This document shows, piece by piece, positions 28,701-37,358 of a stretch of 64,000 bases of DNA (position 1 is the first letter of the stretch; the number at the start of each line of letters is the position of its first letter). The translations under genes were made by a program, and so were the position numbers. Below the pieces are notes generated by a model. That model did no database searches. It had not been told where the DNA came from and saw only the letters and a list, made by a program, of their open reading frames with translations. The stretch comes from an uncultured Microcaldota archaeon (GTDB lineage: Archaea > Micrarchaeota > Micrarchaeia > Burarchaeales > Fermentimicrarchaeaceae): assembly GCA_903884505.1 (NCBI GenBank), contig CAISET010000005.1, positions 1 to 64,000 on the forward strand, read 5' to 3'.

Positions 28701-31700
28701 TGCAGCTCTTGCCCGTGAGCTCGCCTATGTCGAACGTGTCCTCAATGTAGATGCCGGTGGTGTCGTAGCCCCCTATCTGGACAATCACCGGCGAGTTCGT
28801 TACGTTGTTCGCCGGCCGCTTCACCTCGTAGTAGCAGACATGGCAGTCGGTGCCGCCCGGCGGAACGCAGTGGTCCGCCTTCTCCTCAAGGCTGCAGTCG
28901 CGCACCTTGCAGGCCTGCCCAGGCAGGCAGGGGGGCGCACTTGCGCAGTCCGCGGCAGCCATTGCGACGTCGCAGCTCACGTTCACTGTGTGGTTGCCGT
29001 ATGCGAGCGGCTCGTTCGGGGAAAGCTCTGCGCAGGCGTAGAACTTGTGTGGGTCGGCGGTCAGGTTCAGCGGCATCGGGTTCTTCACGTAGCGCTCAGG
29101 AACGTAGACGAACTGCGGGATGAAGCTCCAGTTTATCGAGGCGTTCGCGTAGCCGGACGGCCATGGCGAGACCGAGCCGAGCGCGGGCAGGTAGGGCTGT
29201 GCGCCCACGTCGTACCTCCTGTTGGAAGGCGACGTGCTGGAGACGTCCCCGTATACGTCTACGCTCGTGTTCACCTGCGTGTAGAACGAGTAGTTGTTCT
29301 GCAGCAGGGTGTAGTTGAGCCTGTAGCTTGAGTTCACCATCCCCGCGTTTATCTTGCATTCGCAGAGGATGCGCGGGGTGAATGCGGTCCCGTAGGTGCC
29401 GCACGCGTTCTCGTTCGCCTTGCAGTCCGCGCTCTGCGTGTTGTCCGTGGTGCATTCCGCCGGGTCCTTCGACTCGGAGCCGAGGTATGTCTTGCACGCA
29501 TCCTTCGCAGCGGCCTCGGTGGGGCCGCGCCCAAACTTGTCGTTCTTGCACTTGCAGCTCACCGGGTCGTTGGGCGCCGAGCCGCCGTTCCAGCACGCCG
29601 CCCTTGCGTCATCGGCGGTCTTGCCGCATGCGGTCTTCCCGCTTATGCAGGTGCAGCTCTGCATCGGGCTTGTCGCGGTTGATTTGTTGCCGCAGGCCGC
29701 ATCGTTGCCCGCGCAGTTCTGCGGAGTGCCCGCACCTTCGGTGCAGGTGAATTTCGCGCCCGTATCGTCATCGCCGCAAACCGTGGTTACGTAATTATTC
29801 GACGCGGCGCCTGGCGGGAGGTTGCCCAGCACAACGAAATGCTTCGCCATCAGGCGAGAGGAGTAGGCCTCGTAGCTCAGGATTGGGAGCGTGTGCGGGC
29901 CGCTCGGGTCCCTGATGAGCCTGTAGGGCCTCATGAATGCGAGCTTGAACATGCCGCCCTCGACGTCCGCCTGCAGCCAGTTGCTCGTGGCCTGGCCGTC
30001 GCCGTAAAGCGTGACCGTGTGTTCCGTGCCGCTGGCGCTCCCGCAGGTTATCTCCTGCACGCTCACGTCGAACTTCGCGCGGACCTTCCCCTCGATGGAA
30101 GTGTTCAGGTCCACCTGCACGAGCACGGGCGCGAGCGGCTTCACGAAGAACCCGCCGCCCGTCGAGACCGACGCGCCTGCAGATACCTTCTGCTCCTCCT
30201 GGTTGCAGACGTCGAGGCTGATTGCGCCCTTGTCCGAGCAGCCCTCGCAATATACGCCCTGCGAGAGCGTCTGCTTTATCACGTCCGGGAACGCGAGGAC
30301 GTCGTGCGGGGTGTTGAGGTTTGCGGTGCCGGATACGAGCACCTGGGGAGTGGTCGCCCACCCACCCTGCGGGCTAAGCGTCATCGTGAATTTGTATACG
30401 AAGTTCTTGTCCGTGCTGCCGTCGAGCATCGGGCTCGCGACCGTGATGTAGACGTTGAAGTCGTCGTCGACGAACAGCCCGGAGGTGTCGCCCTCGGTGA
30501 TGTTGAGCTGCTGCGCGGTCCCGCGGCCCGCCGTGTATTGCCAGCCGTAGGTGTCGTCGTAAGCGCCGCGGTAGTGGCCGGCATAGAGCTTGTCGCCGCC
30601 CAAGGCGTATGGGAAGTTGCTGCTGTCGCAGCTGCCGGAGCCGGAGCCGCCGCAAGCCCCGCCCCGCTCATCGCCCGTAGAGTTGCTGAATGTCGCCTGC
30701 TTGAACGCGCCGTTGTAGACCGGGACGAGGGCGTTGCCCTGGGTCTGGTCCTCGCGGAAGACGCGCAGCCAGTATTCCGTGCGCTGCTTCGTGACTCCGC
30801 TGCCGCACCTGTTATGGTGCGTCCAGTCATAGCAGTTGAAACTGAGCGAGTCGCCCAACCCGCACCAGTTGACCGAGATGAGCGTCTCGCATCCCTGGTA
30901 GCGGATGGCAGGCCCGCTGTTGCACTGGTTCGGCGCTATGCTGCCGCAGCCGCAGAGGTTGTCTGCGCAGCCGCTCCATTCCTCGGTCCGGTTATAGTCC
31001 AGCTTGTCGATTACGAACACGTAGCCCTTCTTGTCGAAGACCGCAACCGCCTTATGGTCAACGTCCGGGTTGTCGTGCTCGGGCATGCGCGCGGTGGTGA
31101 GATTGTGGCATTGCTGGTCCATTGGCTGCCCGCTGGTTCCCGGGCCGCAATACGCATCCTGGTTGCCCTCGCTTAGCATGTCGTCAATGCTCCCCCAGTT
31201 GTCCTCCATGTACATGGGAGAGCACAGGTCGCCGGTGTAATCATAAGCGTTGAGCCAGTCCGTCTGCCAGGGGAAGCCGCGGCCGCCGTTTGCGGCTGCC
31301 AGCCCGCAGTTCGAGTCCCAGCAGCCCGAGCCGAGGTGCCTGCATGGTATGTAGAGATGGTAGCCCTGGTTGCCGCTGGATGTTTTCCCCCTGCTGCCCG
31401 AGGTTTCGCATATCTGCTGGTCGCTGCCGGGCAGCGATGCTGTCAGGCAGGATTGCGGAGTTTCGGTGTAGGCGAACTGCCGTATCTTCTTCTCGTCGTC
31501 CGCGACGTAGATGAAAACTCCCTGCGGGTCGACCGAGATGTCCGCGTGCGTCGCATAGGGCCTTAGTTCGGAGTAGTTCGCAACCGCCGTCTTCAGGTCG
31601 GGCCCATAGACCTGTATGACGAGGTAGTTCTCCTCCTGGCCCGGGTTGGTGAGCCCTGCGATGAAGAGCCTGTTGAACGTGTCCAGCGAAACGCCCATCG

Positions 31701-34700
31701 GGTCGTATTCCGTGGCGCCGGTTATGGAAGGCGGGGTGAGCTCCAGCTTGTCGGGCACGAGCTGAATCTTCTGTATGCTCGGAAGCCCCTTCGCGTAGCT
31801 CACGTTCGCCAGCTTGAAAATTACGATGCGCCTGTGGCCCGTGTCCGCGACGAAGATGTTGCCGCGCTTGTCGGATATGATGGACTGCGGGGTTATGAGG
31901 CCGTAGTCATCGCTGTAGAACGGGTATTTTTCGCGGTAGGTGCCATCCATGCCGAACATGCGCAGCGCGCCACCGTTCGCGACCGCGTCGGCGGAGTCGT
32001 CAACGACGAGAAGCGCGTCCATCCCCGTTATCATGTGCGGGGAGGCGCAGCACTGCGGGTTGCCTGCGTCGCAGGTGCAGCCGGACAGCCCGCCGCTGGA
32101 GTATCCGAGCGCCGCGCCGGCCTTGTCCCACGTGATGTTGTAGGAAGGAAGCGAGATGTTGCGCACGGAGGTTGCTGTTATGTTGAAGTAGTCGCCCTCT
32201 CCGGGGAACTCCGGCTGCGCCGGGAATTTGATGATGTAGCCCTTGCCGCCATGCGTGCCCTGGCCTGGCGGTGCGAGGAAGCCGCAGGTGCTCTGCGGCG
32301 TGCTGTTGGGGCCGATGAAGCCCCAGCCCCACACGACTCGAGGGTAATAGAAAGTTTCGAGCAGCTTCTTGCGCGAGAGGTTCATGTCCCCGAAGTTCAG
32401 GTGGTCGGAGATTGCGCCGTCGACTTCTGGCGTGTAGATGTACTCCTTTATGCACATCAGCCCCGCGCCCGGCGGGGTCACGAACATGCCGCTGGTCGCA
32501 TTCACGCAAAGCTCGACGCGCTGCGGGGGCTGGTCGTAGCACAGGCTCGCGTTGCCGCCCATCGTCTGCGTTGAGGGGTCCATGCCGACGAGCAGCGGGC
32601 CCATGAGGTAGTTCTTCGCGTTCGCCTCGTTCACGAGGTAGCTGAGGTTCTGCGCAATCGCCTTGTCCGCAATCTCGACAGGCCCTGGCGGCGGGCTGAC
32701 CGTGAAGTTAGCGCACTGCGACTCCCAGATTTTAGTTGTGGCCGTGCCGTCAGCCGGGCAGTAGCCGGCCCCGCCTATGGGGCAGTCCTTGCCGGGCCTG
32801 ATTGTGGACTTGCCGTGGTAGACTCCGGTGAATTTGAGCTCCGGATTGTCCGAATTGAGCGGGGCCTCCGCCCTCAATCTTATCGTGCATTTGCCGCTGA
32901 GCAGGCCGGTGGTGCAGTTGCAGGTGGCCGGAGAAACGCAGGAGTCGCCGGCAGGCGTCTTAACCGCGTAGTTGCCAACGCTGCCGGATGCGATGGAGAG
33001 CGAAACGTTGTATGCGTTGCCGGTAACGACCTTGCCCGCGCCGTCCCTGAGCGAGAGGTTCACGTCAAATGGGACCCATTCGAACCATTCCGGAGGCGCC
33101 TCCACGCTGACGTTGCGCGGCACGCCCTGTACGACTATCTTCACAGCGCCCTTCGCTTCTACCCAGATGGGGATGCCGGGGAGAGGGAATTTCGCGCAGT
33201 CCAAAAGCTGGGCTCCCTCGATACTCGACACGGTTACCTTGTAAAGGCCGGGCTTGCTTATCCCCATTTCCAGCTTCTTCGGGATGAAGCTGCCTTTGTA
33301 GCTGGTGCAGTTGTAGACATACCACTGCTGTTCCGTAGCTGGGTCGGAGAGCGTGGGCGTAGTGGGGCATCCCATGCCCGACGAGCTTAGGTTTACGACG
33401 AAATTCTTTACGTAGCCCGATGAGACGTTTATGGACAGGATGTTTGGGAAGATGAGGCTGTTGCCTCCGGTCGTGCATCCGCCAATCCCCGACATGTTGG
33501 TCGGCAGGCCCGAAGCGTCCATTGCGGTGACGTTCAGGTAGAAGTTGCGCACCTCCGACTCGAAGGGCATGCTCGCGTTGTTTGCCAGCCCGTAGCCCTT
33601 AACCGGCCTGAAGAACTGCACGTTCACCTTGAAGGATTTCCCCTGGTCCCCTCCGGAGGGATAGAGGGTGAATACGTTTGCTTCGTATGTGCGGCCGGTG
33701 GCCGGATCCGTAATTGTCTGCTTCTGCGTACTGCCCACTGTGAAGTTGCTTTCTACCCAAACCGCGTCCCGGTATGCCGTGAGGCTGAACGGGACGGCGC
33801 CATTGATGTTCGGCCAGGTCTGCGTCTTGTCAAGGCGGGCGGGGTTCGTGCATTGCAGCGTGCAGTAGTCCCCGCTGGACTGGGCGTCCTGGCATTGCTT
33901 GGTCGTGAGGTTCACGTCGTAGGTATATGCGGTGTTGGTTGGCTTGAGCGCGTCAGCGATGTTCGACTCGGTCAGCGCCCCGCTCGCGATGTTAGCGTAT
34001 ATCTTGGTCCAGTTCCTGAACCTCACGGTCTGGTTTATGTGCACCTCAACCGGAGGGCTCTCCTGATAGCGCGGGAGCCCCCGCATCCTATTGAGAAAAT
34101 CGTTGATTGTGTCCGACACCCCCTTATCCTCCTGGCTCAGGTAGGCATACGAGGAGCAGTCCCCGCCAAGCGCACCCATGTTCGTGTCAAGGAAGGCGAT
34201 GTAGGTTATGTTCGCGCCTTCGATAGCGCTGGTTGGGTTAGTGCTGCAGCGGTCGCCCTTGCCACAGACTTGCATATTGGTAGGGTCTGCCGGTATGACC
34301 ATGAGGGTTGCGGATGCGGTTGCGCTGCCGTTCGTGACAGCGACGGTCACGCTTTTGCCGACACCGGCGCAGCCCGCTATCTTGATGCTCGGCGTAGTTT
34401 TGTCTTTATCTATCTGCCCCACAAATTCAAATGCTGAGGGGCAGCTTTTGTCCGAGAACCTTGCGCTGGTGTTGTACGCAATGCCGAGAATCGACCAGGT
34501 GCATTTGCTGGCTGCCGAGCACGTGACGTTCGTGTTCGCGTATATCGCCGTGCCGCACTGCGTGACGCTGCTGGCGATGTTGGCCCCGGCCGCGTCCGTG
34601 GTGAAGTTGATGGCGTAGGTGGCTGCGGCCGATGCGAGGGAAACGAAGGCTAGCAGTAGTAGGATGGAAGCGGAAAAAGCACGGCTGTATTGGCAGGGCA

Positions 34701-34710
34701 TGCGAAGCAT
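25702..34710 (-). CDS. Giant secreted cysteine-rich surface protein, C-terminally membrane anchored (3002 aa)
   Basis: A Sec signal peptide (core ASILLLLAFVSLASA) begins the protein; the open frame extends upstream to 35358, but that part overlaps the neighbouring gene and is not credible. The ectodomain has many N-x-S/T sequons and cysteines. About residues 905-1070 resemble NHL beta-propeller repeats (SDKRGNIFVADTGHRRIVIF). A cluster of Cys-rich repeats lies at about 2760-2930 (SECPGGTCPLGRC, DSDCPGSTC earlier). It ends in one transmembrane helix (ALWIPFAIVLLAIFY) and a basic tail, so the bulk is outside the cell. ATG at 34710; the ATG at 34701 is an alternative that fits the TATA spacing better. 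Function unknown; adhesion or cell contact is inferred. Confidence 0.88.
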   Translation of the reverse strand: MLRMPCQYSRAFSASILLLLAFVSLASAAATYAINFTTDAAGANIASSVTQCGTAIYANTNVTCSAASKCTWSILGIAYNTSARFSDKSCPSAFEFVGQIDKDKTTPSIKIAGCAGVGKSVTVAVTNGSATASATLMVIPADPTNMQVCGKGDRCSTNPTSAIEGANITYIAFLDTNMGALGGDCSSYAYLSQEDKGVSDTINDFLNRMRGLPRYQESPPVEVHINQTVRFRNWTKIYANIASGALTESNIADALKPTNTAYTYDVNLTTKQCQDAQSSGDYCTLQCTNPARLDKTQTWPNINGAVPFSLTAYRDAVWVESNFTVGSTQKQTITDPATGRTYEANVFTLYPSGGDQGKSFKVNVQFFRPVKGYGLANNASMPFESEVRNFYLNVTAMDASGLPTNMSGIGGCTTGGNSLIFPNILSINVSSGYVKNFVVNLSSSGMGCPTTPTLSDPATEQQWYVYNCTSYKGSFIPKKLEMGISKPGLYKVTVSSIEGAQLLDCAKFPLPGIPIWVEAKGAVKIVVQGVPRNVSVEAPPEWFEWVPFDVNLSLRDGAGKVVTGNAYNVSLSIASGSVGNYAVKTPAGDSCVSPATCNCTTGLLSGKCTIRLRAEAPLNSDNPELKFTGVYHGKSTIRPGKDCPIGGAGYCPADGTATTKIWESQCANFTVSPPPGPVEIADKAIAQNLSYLVNEANAKNYLMGPLLVGMDPSTQTMGGNASLCYDQPPQRVELCVNATSGMFVTPPGAGLMCIKEYIYTPEVDGAISDHLNFGDMNLSRKKLLETFYYPRVVWGWGFIGPNSTPQSTCGFLAPPGQGTHGGKGYIIKFPAQPEFPGEGDYFNITATSVRNISLPSYNITWDKAGAALGYSSGGLSGCTCDAGNPQCCASPHMITGMDALLVVDDSADAVANGGALRMFGMDGTYREKYPFYSDDYGLITPQSIISDKRGNIFVADTGHRRIVIFKLANVSYAKGLPSIQKIQLVPDKLELTPPSITGATEYDPMGVSLDTFNRLFIAGLTNPGQEENYLVIQVYGPDLKTAVANYSELRPYATHADISVDPQGVFIYVADDEKKIRQFAYTETPQSCLTASLPGSDQQICETSGSRGKTSSGNQGYHLYIPCRHLGSGCWDSNCGLAAANGGRGFPWQTDWLNAYDYTGDLCSPMYMEDNWGSIDDMLSEGNQDAYCGPGTSGQPMDQQCHNLTTARMPEHDNPDVDHKAVAVFDKKGYVFVIDKLDYNRTEEWSGCADNLCGCGSIAPNQCNSGPAIRYQGCETLISVNWCGLGDSLSFNCYDWTHHNRCGSGVTKQRTEYWLRVFREDQTQGNALVPVYNGAFKQATFSNSTGDERGGACGGSGSGSCDSSNFPYALGGDKLYAGHYRGAYDDTYGWQYTAGRGTAQQLNITEGDTSGLFVDDDFNVYITVASPMLDGSTDKNFVYKFTMTLSPQGGWATTPQVLVSGTANLNTPHDVLAFPDVIKQTLSQGVYCEGCSDKGAISLDVCNQEEQKVSAGASVSTGGGFFVKPLAPVLVQVDLNTSIEGKVRAKFDVSVQEITCGSASGTEHTVTLYGDGQATSNWLQADVEGGMFKLAFMRPYRLIRDPSGPHTLPILSYEAYSSRLMAKHFVVLGNLPPGAASNNYVTTVCGDDDTGAKFTCTEGAGTPQNCAGNDAACGNKSTATSPMQSCTCISGKTACGKTADDARAACWNGGSAPNDPVSCKCKNDKFGRGPTEAAAKDACKTYLGSESKDPAECTTDNTQSADCKANENACGTYGTAFTPRILCECKINAGMVNSSYRLNYTLLQNNYSFYTQVNTSVDVYGDVSSTSPSNRRYDVGAQPYLPALGSVSPWPSGYANASINWSFIPQFVYVPERYVKNPMPLNLTADPHKFYACAELSPNEPLAYGNHTVNVSCDVAMAAADCASAPPCLPGQACKVRDCSLEEKADHCVPPGGTDCHVCYYEVKRPANNVTNSPVIVQIGGYDTTGIYIEDTFDIGELTGKSCTSDTAFWTNSTRGNQFENITKVVVSAPRNGETMVKICPPAGCGDYYFAFNSSTGIPDAAADHHKISFGYVPANTLKLVDNSTDQVLAPGDPLDGKHGYALKIQPVKSTGMTSITVMGYTNFTGDLFPLSGFATTGGYMGPNPVEGRIGFDFDYYNDAPEQLHIHMWYNGLNGAGSPESYMLIDQNVAPGSGATASSAHPDFTRLDNITIATNGTGTGFISFKFFGKSGNPVRVTSSSYYHSTSTHGNDYYLIPDAGGVISNGTKFINDMQNMTVQVAEQSATTPRSGPFYLITDVRGQGGDFGDKYYVWQDTAVVINAATLTADRNGNIAVAADSLYDLSRTPAPLQFSAHRNACCDKRDRAPFESFSDCRECKDATNPNCTTASEAPAAVSCASQNYYTPNEQTGSVMIIGRTARLCSGGSNAGSVCGTDSDCPGSTCVGGELKSEAKDITASSNDTLVKLSGTKYSAIYRINITGGLNETMRVWAGDTAAFPILSTDVSTYPTSLVSRIGGFEPENRYIRVRSSNATSTATIAIEGADKTGVPVTMALTMGHSSEANSLAYPPVVEIYTLSVTGASPGDTFTVETFPFDQETPPRPPGVDPANPKSFGTIYLRTFHFTPYPYQDLDGFYMFSTKDYVNTQILDEKVLGFHGGKYIFFDRFNNSFIWDQPFNFTLPTKLVLQVDARRDKKDANRTLVNLTATLYYSTLQEPNQAPSHPLGSPSRGDNIYINFYEYNVSDTPYVMETNDNTQDISTAGNTICTCPCVGADPRTCETKCSNANGQTACTTDANCGGAGACMGGTLCQSDDECTQADVCTYVPPNVYYCSQSGGTCWPSYLGGSGACPGASTGTCGARVCRGGSSNGVTCTKSSECPGGTCPLGRCEDSGRCLHSFGKIGDSQQTCSETDVAAGGRCEGSLSVGQASVEYNVCGWGRHRAIALFNGTKSYAPAVDIQAYYSGGLPLDIGALALWIPFAIVLLAIFYKLHSDAKKKPSRAHA

Positions 34711-34724
34711 TTTTGGCCTCTCCA

Positions 34725-34736
34725 CCTTTATAATGG
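34725..34736 (-). promoter_or_regulatory. TATA box for the giant surface protein
   Basis: The minus strand reads CCATTATAAAGG. Transcription would start near 34704-34710, at or next to the two candidate ATGs. The AGGTGG overlapping it is probably not used for translation. Confidence 0.5.
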
Positions 34737-34808
34737 TTTTCGGCGCAGCGCCCGCAGCGCCCGTGGTTATCCGGCTGAGCGGGCCCATTGGTTTCCTTAC
34801 CGCTGCGC

Positions 34809-37118
34809 TCAGCGGAGCTCGGACATGCCGATTATCGGGCCGAGCGATTCCGCGTGGGTGAGCATGACCTGCCTCGAGCCCATCTCCATCTTCAGCGCGA
34901 CCGCGAGCCTCGTTGGCGCGGGGCCAAGCCTTTTGGCGAAGTCCTGGAGCTGCTCCTTGCTCTCGAAGACTATGAAATTCTTCCCCTTCTTCGCCAGGAG
35001 CAGGGCGCGCCTGACCGCCTCCTCGCCATCGTAGATGTGGATGAATATGTTCTCCCCGCGGTAGTTCACGAGTATGTCGCAGTCCTGCCTCTGCGCGACG
35101 TCCGTGAAGAGGATTGCATGGCTGATGAGGAAGTTCCTCAGCATCCTGAACATGGCGAGGTAGCGCGCGCTTTTGCCGCTCTGCTTCTCCCATGAGCCGA
35201 GGCCGTAGAGGCCGAGCGCATTCGTGACCTCGCCGCTCCCGGAGAGGCTCCGGAGCAGCTTCTCGAGGTTGTAGTCCGAGACCAGGACCGGCTTCCCCTG
35301 GTAGGTTACGCGCTTCCGCACCCCCGCCTTTATCTCCTGCGCGGTGAGGGGCATCCACTTCCAGCGGTATTCCTTGTTGATGTTCTCCATCAGGTTCGTG
35401 AGCGCGAAGCGGGAGAGCGGTATGCGCTCCTTCTGCTGCGGCGGGAAGTCCGGGACGTCGATGAAGTACTTGGGCGGCTCGGTGCGGCGGAGCGCCACGC
35501 CGATGATGAGCACGAGGAACGTGACCACTATGATGCCCTGGTTCATGGGCTTGTCGAAAAAGGTCTCCTGCTTGACGCGGGAGGCCTTGAGCGTGAATGA
35601 CCTGCCGGTTGCGCTAAGGCTGAACGAGTGGTCGCCGAAGCCCGGCTTGTCCGCTGGCTTGTAGGTAAGGATGCCCGCCCCGTCCGTCTTCAGCGTGACC
35701 TGCGGCAGGCTGTCCATGCTGAAGAGCACGTTCGTGTTGTCCACCGGCTTCCCGTCGGAAAGAAGGGCGAAGGTGAATATGCCGTTGTCCCAATCCGCGC
35801 CGACCAGCTGCGCGGCAACGAGCGGGATGTGGAGCAGGGACTGTGCGTATGCCTTGCCGGAGATGTCGTTTATGCGCAGCAGGTAGTCCCCGCCCGTGAG
35901 GTTGATGGTGTAGCGCTTCTCGGTCGAGTAGTCGGTGACGAAGTTGACGAGGCCGAGGTTCTGCTGCTGCTCTATCTTCCCGTCCTTGTAGGCGGTGAGG
36001 AACAGCTCGAATTCCCTCGGCTCGCTGAAGTTCTCGTGGAGTTCCAGCTTCACGGGTATTATGGAGCCGTTGACCGCGAAGTTCGCGTTGAAGAGCCTCC
36101 CGGTCACCGGGTTGGATATGTTGAGGTCATGGTGCTCATTCAAGCTCCGCGAGTCCAGCGTGGTGACGGCCGCGTATAGGCGCACGTAGCCTCCGTTCTC
36201 GGCGGATGGCGAGAGGAAGATGGAGTCGGTCGCGTTTATCACGCCGTAATAGTCGGCGGCGAGGGTGCGGTTGCCCGTTGCGACCGGCTCCTGCCAGCCG
36301 ACCTCGGAGATGAACCTCGCAACATCCTGCGCCGCGGCAGTCCCGTTGCCCCCTCCGCGCGAGTTCCAGCCCAAGTCGAGGAAATTCGGGAAGGCGACGA
36401 AGTAGCCCTTTGAGAGGGACAGCACGTTTATCGCCGAGTCGTAGATTGTCGAGTTGCCGCTTAGCCTGTAGGGGCCGCCCTCGAATGTGTAATTCCCGTC
36501 AGCAGGCTGCTGCTGGGAGGGAGCCTCCGAGAGGTTGTACTGGCCCAGCGCGCCGAGAGGGACCGACTCGACCGAGCCGGTGCGGGTCATCCAGAGGCTG
36601 AAGTCGGAGCCGATGTAGACTATCACGCACCCGCGCTCCATAAGCCTGTTGAGGTTGGCGCTCGAGTTCGAGTCGAAGAGCACGCTCGGCAGCCTGCCCG
36701 TCGGGACTATGATTATTGCCCCCTTCTCTATGCGCTCGAGCTGGTTGAACTTCACGGACACGAGCGTCGAGTCGGCGGGTATGATACCCTGAGCCTTCAG
36801 CCCCGCCTCGAGCGAGGACTTGAAATCGGGGAGCGTCGTGCAGCTCTCGCACGGGTAGTCGAGCAGGTAGATGTCGCTGGGAATCTCGCTCCTGTACATC
36901 TCCGCGGAGAAGTCCGCCCTCGAGATGTCCTTCCCCTGCATGCCGTAGATGATGTAGAGCGAGCGCTGCCCCTGCTCCCCGTTGTCCACGACCCCGGTCC
37001 CGCCCACCGAGTAGCTGTATTCGGGCGTGTAGTTGGCGGGAGGCGGCGCGACGACTCCGCCGGCGAGCAGCTGCACGTAGATGTAGAGGCCGACGAACGC
37101 AAGCAGCAGGACGAGCAC
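34809..37118 (-). CDS. Membrane protein with extracellular GATase/DUF4350-like region and cytoplasmic tail (769 aa)
   Basis: An N-terminal hydrophobic helix (LVLLLAFVGLYIYVQLLAGG) is followed by an extracellular alpha/beta region at about 40-190 that loosely resembles GATase-like DUF4350 domains. A sequon-containing beta-rich region comes next, then a second helix at about 524-542 and a cytoplasmic tail of some 225 residues. This topology suggests a receptor or anchor linking outside to inside. The listed start is GTG 37118, but a CTG at 37148 (giving NLKRAFLTIV before the helix) lies closer to a GGGTGAT site and may be the true start. It follows the ATPase operon without a gap. Confidence 0.85.
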   Translation of the reverse strand: MLVLLLAFVGLYIYVQLLAGGVVAPPPANYTPEYSYSVGGTGVVDNGEQGQRSLYIIYGMQGKDISRADFSAEMYRSEIPSDIYLLDYPCESCTTLPDFKSSLEAGLKAQGIIPADSTLVSVKFNQLERIEKGAIIIVPTGRLPSVLFDSNSSANLNRLMERGCVIVYIGSDFSLWMTRTGSVESVPLGALGQYNLSEAPSQQQPADGNYTFEGGPYRLSGNSTIYDSAINVLSLSKGYFVAFPNFLDLGWNSRGGGNGTAAAQDVARFISEVGWQEPVATGNRTLAADYYGVINATDSIFLSPSAENGGYVRLYAAVTTLDSRSLNEHHDLNISNPVTGRLFNANFAVNGSIIPVKLELHENFSEPREFELFLTAYKDGKIEQQQNLGLVNFVTDYSTEKRYTINLTGGDYLLRINDISGKAYAQSLLHIPLVAAQLVGADWDNGIFTFALLSDGKPVDNTNVLFSMDSLPQVTLKTDGAGILTYKPADKPGFGDHSFSLSATGRSFTLKASRVKQETFFDKPMNQGIIVVTFLVLIIGVALRRTEPPKYFIDVPDFPPQQKERIPLSRFALTNLMENINKEYRWKWMPLTAQEIKAGVRKRVTYQGKPVLVSDYNLEKLLRSLSGSGEVTNALGLYGLGSWEKQSGKSARYLAMFRMLRNFLISHAILFTDVAQRQDCDILVNYRGENIFIHIYDGEEAVRRALLLAKKGKNFIVFESKEQLQDFAKRLGPAPTRLAVALKMEMGSRQVMLTHAESLGPIIGMSELR

Positions 37119-37152
37119 GATGGTGAGGAATGCCCTTTTCAGGTTCAGGCAA

Positions 37153-37350
37153 TCACCCTTCCTCCTTCCGGCCCATCATCTTGTAGACCGCGAGCCGTAT
37201 CTGCCTGAGGTAGGGGTTCTCCTGCGCCTCCTGCAGGCGCTTCACTGGCCTAGCCTGCTTCACGTAGGAGAACCTGCGCGCTATGTTGAATACGTAGGAC
37301 TTCTTCACAACCTGCAGCTTCATCAGCTCGGGTTGTTCCTGGTCTGCCAA
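37153..37350 (-). CDS. Small basic protein (65 aa)
   Basis: No family recognised. The sequence is rich in Lys, Arg and aromatic residues (SYVFNIARRFSYVKQARPVK) and has no membrane segment. The start is probably the TTG at 37350, four bases after a GTGAT site that overlaps the upstream stop codon; a GTG at 37359 is the alternative. Its tight place between the coiled-coil winged-helix-like protein and the 769-residue membrane protein suggests it belongs to the secretion-related machine. Confidence 0.7.
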   Translation of the reverse strand: MADQEQPELMKLQVVKKSYVFNIARRFSYVKQARPVKRLQEAQENPYLRQIRLAVYKMMGRKEEG

Positions 37351-37358
37351 GATTATCA

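Noticed and set aside
34711-35358. N-terminal extension of the giant surface protein frame up to 35358
   Set aside because: It overlaps the credible 769-residue gene, is Arg/Ala/Gly-rich like shadow translation, and a signal peptide with a TATA box fits the start near 34710.
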